Source: Porphyra umbilicalis
Taxonomy: Eukaryota; Rhodophyta; Bangiophyceae; Bangiales; Bangiaceae
DNA length: 64,000 nt
NCBI GenBank assembly: GCA_002049455.2
Contig: KV918917.1
Location: 24,014 to 88,013, forward strand
Direction of reading: 5' to 3'
Of this stretch, positions 55,158 through 64,000 are shown in pieces. Made by a program: the position numbers and the translations under genes. Within the stretch, counting starts at the first letter, position 1, and each line of letters begins with the position of its first letter. The notes below the pieces were generated by a model. It was not told the DNA's origin. It made no database searches and saw only the letters and a program-made list of their open reading frames with translations.

Positions 55158-57216
55158 AATGAGAGTGGTGGTTGGTGGTTGAAAAGTAAACTTTGACCTC
55201 AATAAAACGACCAGCGACCCCGACAGTCGATGACGGACACGATGGGGAAGGCGAGGGGGAGCGGCAACAGCGGGTTGCGGTCCACGTGGATGGGTACCGG
55301 GGGGGGGTGGGGGGCGACGGCCGGTCACCGCCAACGTTGATGGGGAAGGGGGGGGGCCGAGGGCGACGGCCGGTCACCGCCAACGCCAACTTGGTGGGCG
55401 GCCGACGACGGCTCCTTGAAAGACGGTGGGGTCGCCAACGCCAGGGTGCCCGACGGGTTTACACGGTTGACGTACGAGGTGGCGCGGAGGACGGCGCGGC
55501 GCCGACTGCAGCAGCAAAAAAAAAATGGAATGCACGCAGGCGTGACCCAGGCGACGGGAGACGTGAAAAAAAAGGGGGAGGAGGGGAGAGGGGTGAGAAG
55601 GTGGGGGGGAGGGGGGAGGGGGGAGCGAGGACGGGGGAGCAAAGAGGGAGACGAGCAAACATCCGAAAGGAGAAACACATGATTGAGGGGGGAAAGCAGC
55701 GTAGAGCGCCGAAAGAGAAACGAAGAAAAGATGGGTACAGTCCACGATGCGCGTCAGACAATACGCTCGGCGGTGGAGTAGTAAACGGCGGTGGCACTGG
55801 CGATACGGGACGACGCACCACAGCGACCAGCCACTCCCATGCTGTGTCAAAAAAAATCTCCAAGCTTACATCGGGAGGGCCTCCTCCTCCGTTGCCACGG
55901 TGCAGGTGTGGTTGTCGTCGTCGCGTTGGGGGGAAGGCAGCGCGGTCGCCGACGGCGAGGAGAAAAACACACCTTGCCGATCTCGTGCGGCTGCGAGCTG
56001 CGTGACAGAATCGCCAGCGGGGCGGGGAAGTGTGAGTACCCGGGTGGTGGACGGCGGCGATTCTGCGGCGCCGGCAAGTCGAAGCATACTTCAACGTATT
56101 TCCAAAAAAATTAAATTTCATGTGTGGGTGGTGTGGCAGAATCGGCTGCGGGCGTCAGAATCGCCCGCGTTCGTGAAACAGCCTAGTCGCCCAATAGGCG
56201 GCGACGGCGGCGGCGGCGACGGGCAAGCCAGCCCCGCTCGTCATCGTGCGCACGGCCACAGTCGTCGCCGCTGCCGGCCGCCACGCCGCGGAGAATCGCC
56301 GCGCTGGCGGCCACCGGCAACATGTGGGCGGCGGCGGGAGGGGGCGACGCCGCGTCGGCACCCTCTCCACCTGCCGCCACAAAGTCTCCCCTGTCGCGCA
56401 CAGCCGTCTTGGTGCAGCCCGCAACCGAGGCGGGGGGGGGGGCGGGATACGTTGAAAGAAAAGAAAAAGACAGCGGAGGACGTTGTCCTCTGGAAGTGCG
56501 ACCCAACTCCACCTGAATTTCATTCAGGGATAAACCACGAACTACTACGGCGCTGCGAGTTTAGAACTAAGGAGCTAACGCCTAGCCAGGCAAAGCCTGG
56601 AGAACCCAATCCGGAAATTCCGGCAGTGCCCGTACACTGTGTGGCGGTATGAAATTCCCGAGAAAAAGTGAGATCTTTTCTTTCATTATAAATAAGGAGG
56701 AGTTATTTCGATTCGACCGCATCCAACTCTGCCGACTATCCTGCAGAAGATTCCTGAAAATGTGTCGAACAATCGCGAAGATTATCTTCCCAATCCGCTC
56801 GAGTCGTCCTGCAGATCGTATTTGGAACTTACCTGGTCCGATCCGACAATCAGACTTGTCTTGGATGGCGGATGGTCCTGAGATCAGACCAGGAACTGTT
56901 TTCCAGATTGTTTCCAGGACTGTTCCGCAGCGTATCTCGTGTCATGGCCACTGGACCAAACGACAAACAAATCCGTGCGCGCGTTGGACCGACTGGTCTA
57001 GCGTTCGAACAAGATCCGATCTCCATCCTGTACCCGTAGAATGAGTACGCGGACGGGTTCCAGACTGTCTTCAGAGCCAGGCAACAGCCTCGACGAGAGA
57101 TAACAGTGTCGTCACGCGATAAGCGCATACCCAGGATAAGTTCAGAACTACGTCGGTGCCCGACATGACAGACAAAGCACAGGGATAGCTGAGAATAAGT
57201 CCTGCAGATAAAGCAG
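55158..57216. other. intergenic; low-complexity purine tracts, then an AT-richer block with hairpins
   Basis: 55200-55750 carries G/A-rich low-complexity sequence (purine tract about 55555-55710). 55750-56500 is ordinary GC-rich DNA with overlapping non-coding frames. From about 56500 GC falls clearly, with three short perfect or near-perfect palindromes (56512-56623) and a T/A-rich stretch around 56660-56720. A 131-codon frame at 56649-57044 starts with ATG but has no domain and is not called. Part of this may belong to the end of the Harbinger element. Confidence 0.35.
56512..56623. other. three consecutive short palindromes
   Basis: CCTGAAT-TTC-ATTCAGG at 56512-56528, CCAGGC-AAA-GCCTGG at 56586-56600 and CCGGAAATTCCGG at 56611-56623. 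Two have 3-nt loops with perfect arms. Their grouping within 112 bp at a sharp composition change is unusual. They could be element termini, terminator-like hairpins or part of a structured RNA. Confidence 0.6.
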
Positions 57217-57555
57217 CAGGACAGCCTTTGGAACGATCCTGTCGACAGTTAGTATTTTTCTTCATCCGATCGCTTGATACTCTATCCGAAGATCTACCGC
57301 CTGGCATGTCAGCAGGACAGCCTTCGGAACGGTCCTGTCGACAGTTATTATTTTTATTCATCAGACTGCTTCTTGCTTTATCTGGAGATCTGCCGCCTGG
57401 AATGTCACCAGGACAGCCTTCGGAACGGTCCTGTCGACAGTTAGTATTTTTATTCATCAGACTGCTTCCTGCTTTATCTGGAGATCTGCCGCCTGGAATG
57501 TCACCAGGACAGCCTTCGGAACGGTCCTGTCGACAGTTGTTCTTTTTGTTCATCA
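57217..57555. repeat. 96-bp minisatellite, about 3.5 copies
   Basis: Units begin CAGGACAGCCTTCGGAACGG at 57217, 57313, 57409 and 57505. Because 96 is a multiple of three, both strands stay open. The plus strand reads 32-residue units around ERSCRQLVFLFIRLL and DLPPGM; the minus strand reads units around NCRQDRSEGCPGDIPGGR. It is not clear that either is translated. The composition is much less GC-rich than the rest of the window. Confidence 0.9.
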
Positions 57556-57884
57556 GATGTGCCATGATCATGACGCTCATGTCTTCTCCACGACCATTCG
57601 TCAGAAAAAGCAAGGAAGATTATGTCAGAAAAAACAAGGCAGATTATGCCGGAAAAATGGATGGAAAAACGACAGAAACGAGGAAAAAAGGGACATGCAT
57701 GGACAAAAAGACATAGAGGTCAAGAAAATGGGAGAAACAGACGACTCTGGATACCACAGAGGCCAAGAAAACGGCAGCCACAACAGGTCACAGATCGTGT
57801 TCGCCTTCGTCGGCATGGAGCAGTCGTCCGTGTCAGCGTGGTGGATCATATGAAACTCGCTTCAAGCAGACCGATAGGAGTGAG

Positions 57885-58763
57885 TTAGTCCGGTTCCTCG
57901 TCTGAGAGATCAACATCTCCAGCCTTGAGGTCCTTCAACTCATCCCGCATGCACCGCACAACGCCCTTGCGAGCCTCGTGGCTCTCTGGTCGCAAAAATT
58001 TGGGGTACTCTGCCATGTCAACGTAGCTTTTCAGACAGGCGGCTCCGGCTGCTCGCACAGAGGTCCACACTTCGCTGGCGTCCAGAAACAAAAGCTCAGC
58101 AATGATGGCCGCCGCCGCTCCGTTCATGTCAAGCGCGCGGACCAACTCGTTGTGGCCGTCCTTCAGTCTCAGTCGGTAACCAACGCCTGGATTCTCAGCT
58201 TTCGCGACGGCGGCAGAGGCACCCGAAACGGCTGCAGCAAGCACCACGCGTTCCATGGACGCCTCCTGTACGTCATCGTCCATGTAAACTCCCAAGGTGC
58301 GATACGCGAGCAGCCGAGCAGAGGTGCGACGCCTGTTGCAGCGAGTACGAAGACCCTTCTTCAGAGCCACTTTCACAGCACGTCGATGGCCCGACCAGCC
58401 ACTTGTGGTGTAGTCAATCTGGTTCGCATACTTCTCAACCGCTTTGGTCATAACTGCTCGGAGAGGGCGAGTACAGTCTCTATTGGAGCCTTTCAGTTGT
58501 CCAGGGGGGGCCAGCCATGAGAGGAAATTGTGTTCGGGCGAGTCGGCGGTGCTTCCATTCGGTCCGGGGCTCACAGTCCCATTGGAAATTTTCCTTAACA
58601 TGGCCTGTGCGTATCGCGAAAAAAGAACACTCAGGTCATCCTGGTACAGCAAAATATGCAACACGTCGACAGCAAGCCACGAGTACGACGACGATGTGTA
58701 CGGGTTAGACACGGTGCGATTCGTGGTACGATAGTAACAGATCGCGGAGAACCTCTCTCTCAT
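57885..58763 (-). CDS. hypothetical protein in the mobile-element region
   Basis: 292 residues from ATG 58763 (MRERFSAICYYRTTNRTV) to TAG, no intron. Balanced composition, no signal peptide or membrane helix. There are basic blocks (GWSGHRRAVKVALKKGLRTR, CNRRRTSARLLAYRTLG), a helical Ala-rich core (AAAVSGASAAVAKAENPGVG) and an acidic C-terminus (RDELKDLKAGDVDLSDEEPD). The ATG was chosen as the first in frame; three non-ATG codons precede it. I do not recognise a family. Its setting, next to minisatellites, a Harbinger element and the interrupted gene at 60638, suggests it may belong to an unclassified mobile element, but this is inference. Confidence 0.5.
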   Translation of the reverse strand: MRERFSAICYYRTTNRTVSNPYTSSSYSWLAVDVLHILLYQDDLSVLFSRYAQAMLRKISNGTVSPGPNGSTADSPEHNFLSWLAPPGQLKGSNRDCTRPLRAVMTKAVEKYANQIDYTTSGWSGHRRAVKVALKKGLRTRCNRRRTSARLLAYRTLGVYMDDDVQEASMERVVLAAAVSGASAAVAKAENPGVGYRLRLKDGHNELVRALDMNGAAAAIIAELLFLDASEVWTSVRAAGAACLKSYVDMAEYPKFLRPESHEARKGVVRCMRDELKDLKAGDVDLSDEEPD

Positions 58764-59580
58764 ACCATGGGCCAAAAGCAATCGAGTCTAGTGGTCAACG
58801 TACTCCATGTGCAGTCCAGACACTAGCGAATAGGGCACCACTGACAACTGGGGATGGCGGCGGAGCATCAGGAGCATCATCAGCCCCGCTACTCGGCATC
58901 ACTTCGACGCGCAAGACGCCGTCTCGTTCAACGTTTGTCCGCGCAAAAGTGTCCTGGCGTCTCAGTCCAGGTGTGGGCTCCGCAACCCCGATAGTACATC
59001 AGTCAACGTGTGTCTTTTCCCAAGCGCAACAGAGTCTCCGTGAAAGTAGGTCTCTGTGCAACCGTAACAGGGCCCCAGTCAACGAGTAGTACTCTGAGGA
59101 GCAGGGAAGAGAGTGCCACGACAACATGTTTGAGATCTGTCCAAGAGAGGACGTACGCACACAGATGCAGACGGCGCTGGGCGGAGCTGCACCGCAGGTG
59201 ATCTCCTGAGCAGGCACAGGTATCCGCAGGTGATCTCCTAAGCAGGCACAGGTATCCTGGAAAAGCCGGATACAGCGCGAAGGCGACGCAGGCTTCTGAT
59301 CTGCGGCGGGAGATGCGGTTCGCCATGACCATAAATGTACGTATTTCCCTTTGCGCGTAGTATTTGTCACGAAGATTAGAAGCACACGTTGGTGCAAGGA
59401 GCCCATATGCTCTAGTCGAGCGGGCCGGTCGGGCGAGGCCGAGGATCCCGTACATGCTGCATGCGTTAAGGTCGTACATTTCTGTTGTCGACGATGACCA
59501 GTACTTGATTTCACGGGCGGAATTGTTTGTGCATTGACTTACAATACTGTTGGAGATTGTGCAGCTTCCAATTCACCGGG

Positions 59581-59777
59581 CCGCGGCCGACAGGTGATCT
59601 CAGATCGGACGCCGCGCCCTCCACGCCGCGCCCAGATCGGGGTTCCGCACGTATCCGGTGCGGGACGGGTTCACCCGGCCGCGGCCGACGGGTGATCTCA
59701 GATCGAACGCCGCACCCTCCACGCCGTGCCTAGATCGGGGTACCGCATGTATCCGGTGTGAGACGGGGCGAGAACGG
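59581..59777. repeat. 98-bp tandem repeat, two copies
   Basis: Two head-to-tail copies beginning CCGCGGCCGACAGGTGATCT (59581) and the same with one change (59679), about 90 percent identical over 98 bp. Confidence 0.85.
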
Positions 59778-60194
59778 CGTCCCAGGCACACGCGCGGCTG
59801 CCCCGGCCACGCCAGGTCGTGGCACGCTCCCCACGGACTGCCACGCCCGGTTGCGGCACGCACAGTACCCTCTGGCGAGCACAGTCGCGGCATGTACTGT
59901 ATCGAGGGACCGCCACGCCCAGTCTCCGCCACCGACCAGCGCCGTCGCACTCGTGCCGTCACCGTGTCTGCACCACCACTCCTTCTCCTCCACAACTCAT
60001 TTCTCCATCCCCTCCTCGCTTGTTTTTCTTTCCCCCTTCTCCATCCCCGTTCGTTGTTGCGCCCCACGCTCCCCCCTTTCCCCCCTTTGTTTTTTTTTGG
60101 GCGCACCTGTGAGGAGGGAGGCCCGCTACCCCACTGGAGGGTGCGGGCCAGACCGCGACCGACCGCCTCTACGGGTGATCGGGTGTCCGTGAAG

Positions 60195-60610
60195 CCGCGG
60201 GCTGTGTCCCCCTTGTTGGGGCCACCCGCTGGTATTTTGGAGTGGCCGCCACGCCGGGTGGGCGGTCTTCACTGTGTTTTCTCACCCGTCACCCCGCCGG
60301 TGGGTGCTTGTGGGACCGTTACCAATCGCCCATTAAGGCGAGTGGGACTGGGTGGTGCCGCGGGCTGTGTCCCTTTTCTGGGACCAACCGCTGGCTGTGC
60401 ACGTCGCCGGCACGCGAGCCGGGCCGGCTTGACTGTTCGATTTTCGCTCGCCACCCCGCCGGTGGGTGCGTGCGTAACTGGTGCCGATTGCCCACGCGGG
60501 CGATCGCGCTGTTGGGGTACCGCGGACTGTGTCCCTCTATCTGGGGCCAACCGCTGGGATTTACGAGTGGCCGCCACGCCGGGTGGGCGGTCTTCTTTGA
60601 AAATTTCGGT
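60195..60610. repeat. 163-bp tandem repeat, about 2.5 copies
   Basis: Units begin CCGCGGGCTGTGTCCC at 60195 and 60358, and CCGCGGACTGTGTCCC at 60520. Each contains the same order of shared blocks (GGGGCCAACCGCTGG, GGCGGTCTTC, CACCCCGCCGGTGGGTGC). The array ends about 30 bp before ATG 60638, a position expected for promoter repeats. Confidence 0.85.
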
Positions 60611-60637
60611 TTGTCTCTGTCCTCGTGATAGCTGACT

Positions 60638-63600
60638 ATGGATGAGCACGATTCCCCAGAGCCCCTTGGGCCTATCCCGGGCGAATTGAGTCGCAACCAG
60701 CGTCGTCAAGTGGCGCGCGCCCGGAAACGGGCGGAGGCCATGACTGCTGAAGCTGCTCGGGTGGCTGAGCAAGCCGCCCGGGCTGTCAATGCGGCGCGTG
60801 CGGTCGAACGAGGTGCGGTTGCGGTGGCGCGACGGGCCGAGAACACTGCGGCACCGGCCCCATTGGCTCCCCTCGGCACCGGTCGCGAAATTGCGCCCGT
60901 GGCAGGTCGTGGCCGTGTTCGAGGCCGCGGCGGCGGTCGCGAGAGAGGCCGCAGCAGGGGCGACGCGGGCCCCAATCGACTCGGCGGGCGCTCACACGCG
61001 GTTCGACGCGGGAATGGTGGCGGATCGCGGCTCGAATCGGCTGCTCACAGTGCCTCAGCCGCTGTCGGGGGACATCAGCCCTCACCAGGCCTGAGCGGCA
61101 GCGGTCGGGTGGGTGCGTGCGGCGTGACGCCCACGCCACGCAATCGCCAGCCGGCTGTCCGGCCCACCCGGTCGTATGGGCCGGCACCCGGTGGCGACCG
61201 GGCCCAGTCTGCATCGGAAGTGATCGCCATCATCAACGATGGGCGGCGAGTTTTGACAGGTCGAGTGGGCGGGCTTACAGCCTCGCAGCTGCGGATGCTT
61301 CTCTCGGCCTTGGAACTCGCGGGACCTGACTATCTTCCGAGCCTCGAACGGATGCAGATCCTGAGCCAGTGCCGTGGGGGCTGTGGCGACGTGGAGGCCA
61401 TTGATTCGCTAATGGCTTCAGCTGTAAGGATATTGCAGAACGACGGCGGTGGTCCGCCGAGTCCTGCCGACACTACGGCCGCAAGCTTCCTTTTGAGGCA
61501 GGCTCTGGCGTCTCATGCATGCAAGGGCCAGTGCTTTGGCGGGGTGAAGCGCTCCCTCCCTCTTGCTTCCCGCCCAGCCCCGTCGCCTGCCCCATCTGCC
61601 GCCCTGCCTCCTGCTCCGATCCTCAACGCTGGAGCCTTGCCTCGTGCACCCCCCGCCAATGCACCGGCTGCGTCGAGCACGCGCCGGCGGCCGCCCGGGC
61701 GGCCACTCCCGCCTCCTGCGAAGCGCCTCCGCCGCACGACCAGCCACGATGGGGACCCGCAGTCGGTCGCAACTGTAACAACTTTTGCGCCGCCAACGCC
61801 GCGTGGTGCGCCGTCTTTGCCAATGGCGTCTGGAGCAAGCGATGGCCTGAACGCTCTGCCGGGAGCAGTGGAACCTGTCGTGCCGCTGTTTTTCTTTCCG
61901 GCGCGCGCCGAAAGGCGGCTCCAGCTGTGAACAGCGGATATCGGGTCGCTGGCAGAGGGCGAGGACATGTCCAAGCGCATGATGGATGGCATGCTGCTGT
62001 GGCTTTTATACTGGGCTGACAGCGGTGGAGTGCACGGTGGCCTCCGCGTTCTCTCCGCGCTCGACGCAGAGGACGTGAAGGACGCCGTGACTGATGACTG
62101 CCTGATCGTCAATAGGGCGGCCAAAGTGTTACTTGACCGCCTTGTGTTCGGGGGGGGCACGGTCATCATGCCAGTGTACAGCGGTCGGGGATGGTCGGGC
62201 TTGGTCGTGCGCCAACTCCATTTGGTCGTTTCCGCCGTCGTGCAGACCGTGATCGGTCGTGATGCAGCTCCCGTTCATGGCGCCGCAGTTGTGCTGATCA
62301 ACACCTGCGAGACCAGGGGCGGCGCGCAAGTCGACTTTGACATTGTAGACGGCCACTTCCGGTCGTTGAGTGCTGCGATTTGACAAACCCACCTACGTAC
62401 CAGGGACTCACTCGGAATGCGGATGCGTGTCAACGGGTGCCTGCGGATGCGTTTGCCAGTGCGCCGTGTGGCGATTCCCGGAGGAGAGGTTGCTGACACG
62501 GCGGACCACCTCCTGGCACACGTGTCTTTGCTGCATTCGGCCAAACCACAAGCAGCAGAAGACCTGCTACGTCGTGACAATGGGCCCCAATGACAAAAGG
62601 CCCATGCCCCTCGGCGCTTGCGTGGCCTTGTTCGACGCATCGTGGACGCCCACCGACCCGGTGGAGAGATTTTTCTTGAGCAGGAGCCCGGCGAGGAGCT
62701 GTTGAACGGCTACGATCTCTCGGAGGACGAGGCCGCCGACGGCGAAGAGGCGCTTAAAGACTTGACGGATGACGAAGACGGTTCCGGTGACAACAGTGCG
62801 CATAACGGCAGTCGCAAGGGCGAAGGCAGTGGAGGAATAAGACGCAGTCAAGATGGTGACAGTGTCGGGGATGGCGGTGGTGGGATCGACAATCGCAACG
62901 GACGAGGCCCAGCTGACGGCGTCGAAAACGGGTGTCGGACTGATGCGCATCTCGTGCTCGGGGGTTCCCCTCAGGGGCGTTCGAGAAACGTCCCTCGTGG
63001 GGGCATCGACGACGCACGGGGGTCTGGTGGCGGTACTGCTGCTATACACGCTCTTGGAGGCGCTGTGGTTATTGTGCACCATCACGATCGACGCAACAAT
63101 GGTGGATACAGGCGCCACAGGGAAGTGGAGGCACCGCTGGGTGGTGCAGGCGTTGATGCCCGCGCTCGCTCTGGCGCTGCCGGTGGTGTGGTTGCTCAAG
63201 ATGGACGCGACAATGGCGGCGGTAATGCAGGTGAGGCACGGGGACTCGTCGGTGCAGGCGTTGATGCACGCGCTCGTGCTGGTGCTCCCGTTGGTGTGGC
63301 TGCTCGAGATGGGCGCGACAATGGTGGTGGTTGTGCAGCGGCGGTACGCGGACTTGGAGGTGCACGCATTGATGCACGCGCTAGTGGTCTTGGTGCCGAT
63401 GTTGTGTTTGCTCAAGCTGGGCGCGACGATGGTGCTGGTGGTGCAGCGGCGGTACGCGGGCTTGGAGATGCACGCGTTGATGCACGTGCAGGTGCTGGTG
63501 GTGCTGGTGATGTGGTTGCTCAAGATGGACCCGACGATGGTGGTGGTGTGGAGAGGCGGTACGCGGACTTGGTGATGCACACATTGGTGCACGCTGTCGT

Positions 63601-64000
63601 GGTCGTGCTGCCAATGATGTGGTTGCTCAAGATGGACGCGACGATGGTGGCGATGGTGCAGCGGCGGTTCGTGGACTTGGTCGTGCACGCGATGATGCAC
63701 ACGCTCGTGCTGGTGCTCCCGTTGGTGTGGTTGCTCAAGGTGGACCCGACGATGGTAGTGGTGGTGGAGTGGCGGTACGCGGACTTGGTGATGCACAAAT
63801 TTGTGCACGCGCTCGTGGTCGTGGTGCCGATGATGTGGTTGCTCAAGATGGACGCGACGATGGTGGCGATGGTGCAGCGGCAGTACGCGGAATTGGTGGT
63901 GCAAGCGTTGATGCACACGCTCGTGACCGTGGGGCTGATGATGTGGTTGCTCATGATGAACGCGGCGATAGTCGCGATGGTGCAGAAGCGGTACACAACT
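60638..64000 (+). pseudogene. large gene with three in-frame TGA codons; Ulp1-like segment and 36-residue repeats (runs off window)
   Basis: From ATG 60638 (MDEHDSPEPLGPIPG) one frame continues to about 63535 interrupted only by TGA at 61928, 62381 and 62591, with no TAA or TAG. Part 1 (430 codons) has a charged helical start (ELSRNQRRQVARARKRAEAM), an RGG-like tract and a cysteine-containing middle (ILSQCRGGCGDVEAIDSLMA). Right after the first TGA comes TADIGSLAEGEDMSKRMMDG, reminiscent of the first motif of Ulp1/C48 cysteine proteases, then VIMPVYSGRGWSGLVV, where the usual HW is GW. Later come RDSLG, an acidic block (DLSEDEAADGEEALKDLTDD), and 36-residue repeats that lose one base near 63540. 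Possible explanations are a decayed transposon or host gene (each TGA may derive from CGA), spliced-out introns, or stop readthrough. The protease assignment is weak. Confidence 0.45.
63153..64000 (+). repeat. 108-bp tandem repeat array, about 7.8 copies, continuing past the window
   Basis: Units begin TTGATGCACGCGCTCGTG-like sequence at 63153, 63261, 63369, 63477 and so on to the end. Each is 108 bp (36 codons) except the one at 63477, which is 107 bp and shifts the frame. In the frame of the upstream gene, units read around DARARAGAPVGV, VVAQDGRDDGGG and AAAVRGLG. The other frames are also open, so several long shadow frames exist on both strands. Confidence 0.9.

Larger units (their letters stand above)
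58764..60637. other. intergenic with two tandem-repeat blocks
   Basis: No gene supported. It holds a two-copy 98-bp repeat (59581-59777) and a 163-bp repeat (60195-60610) just upstream of the frame starting at 60638, so the latter may be its promoter. Frames of up to 325 codons cross the repeats but have low-complexity translations and no domain. Confidence 0.4.

Noticed and set aside
59658-60635. 325-codon plus-strand frame before the 60638 gene
   Set aside because: It runs through two tandem-repeat blocks and has low-complexity Arg/Pro/Ala translation; treated as repeat-driven.
62853-63575. 240-codon plus-strand frame with hydrophobic MALVLVLPLVWLL-type repeats
   Set aside because: A different frame of the same 108-bp repeat. 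The frame of the upstream gene gives a more ordinary composition and continuity with coding sequence, so membrane repeats are not claimed.
62567-63916. 449-codon minus-strand His/Arg-rich frame through the 108-bp repeats
   Set aside because: It is the antisense of the in-frame repeat of the 60638 gene. The His-rich peptide arises from the repeat unit and has no start context.

Overview
The window looks like nuclear DNA of a very GC-rich, intron-poor photosynthetic eukaryote, most likely a bangiophycean red alga (Porphyra/Pyropia type). The evidence is a set of eukaryotic genes (eIF3d, BZW/5MP, DDX41, ADA2, RNA polymerase I RPA43, mitochondrial NAD-isocitrate dehydrogenase), plastid-type proteins (a TGD3-like lipid-transporter ATPase and a small protein with a transit-like leader), and only eight supportable introns. 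Those introns are 199-370 nt long and all begin with GTRCGT. The red-alga assignment is an inference from composition, gene structure and gene set; no species-specific marker was recognised.

Layout. 1-10 kb: the 3' end of an unknown gene, TGD3-like ABC ATPase, a small tetraspan protein, a secreted Val/Gln/Lys/Pro repeat protein and a cyclin-like protein. 10-25 kb: BZW/5MP, two paralogous FkbM-type methyltransferases with N-terminal membrane anchors and the same intron position, mitochondrial IDH, an 88-aa plastid-type protein, RPA43 and a second tetraspan protein. 25-43 kb: DDX41, eIF3d, glucose-6-phosphate isomerase, a CDCA7-like zinc-finger protein, an unknown 470-aa protein and ADA2. These are ordinary housekeeping genes, each its own transcription unit, with no operon logic.

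43-64 kb is accessory DNA. It begins with a very large TnpB-like gene (43558-48391, minus) with RuvC-I, a DEHNTS box, a four-Cys zinc ribbon and RuvC-III: a Fanzor, the eukaryotic RNA-guided nuclease family. It carries two N-terminal zinc knuckles, and two small hairpins lie directly after its stop codon. Next come minisatellites, a fragment resembling the C-terminus of an importin-7-type receptor, a 332-bp direct duplication, a two-gene PIF/Harbinger transposon, a 96-bp minisatellite, an unknown gene, and a long reading frame (60638 to the window end). That last frame is interrupted only by three TGA codons and ends in an array of 36-residue repeats.

Many real genes are broken exactly at C or G homopolymers (TGD3, the repeat protein, RPA43, the second FkbM gene, DDX41, the Fanzor). 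The simplest reading is homopolymer length error in the assembly, so these genes are annotated as single loci with the breaks described. Several N-termini are uncertain for this reason, and because low-complexity GC-rich DNA keeps many frames open.
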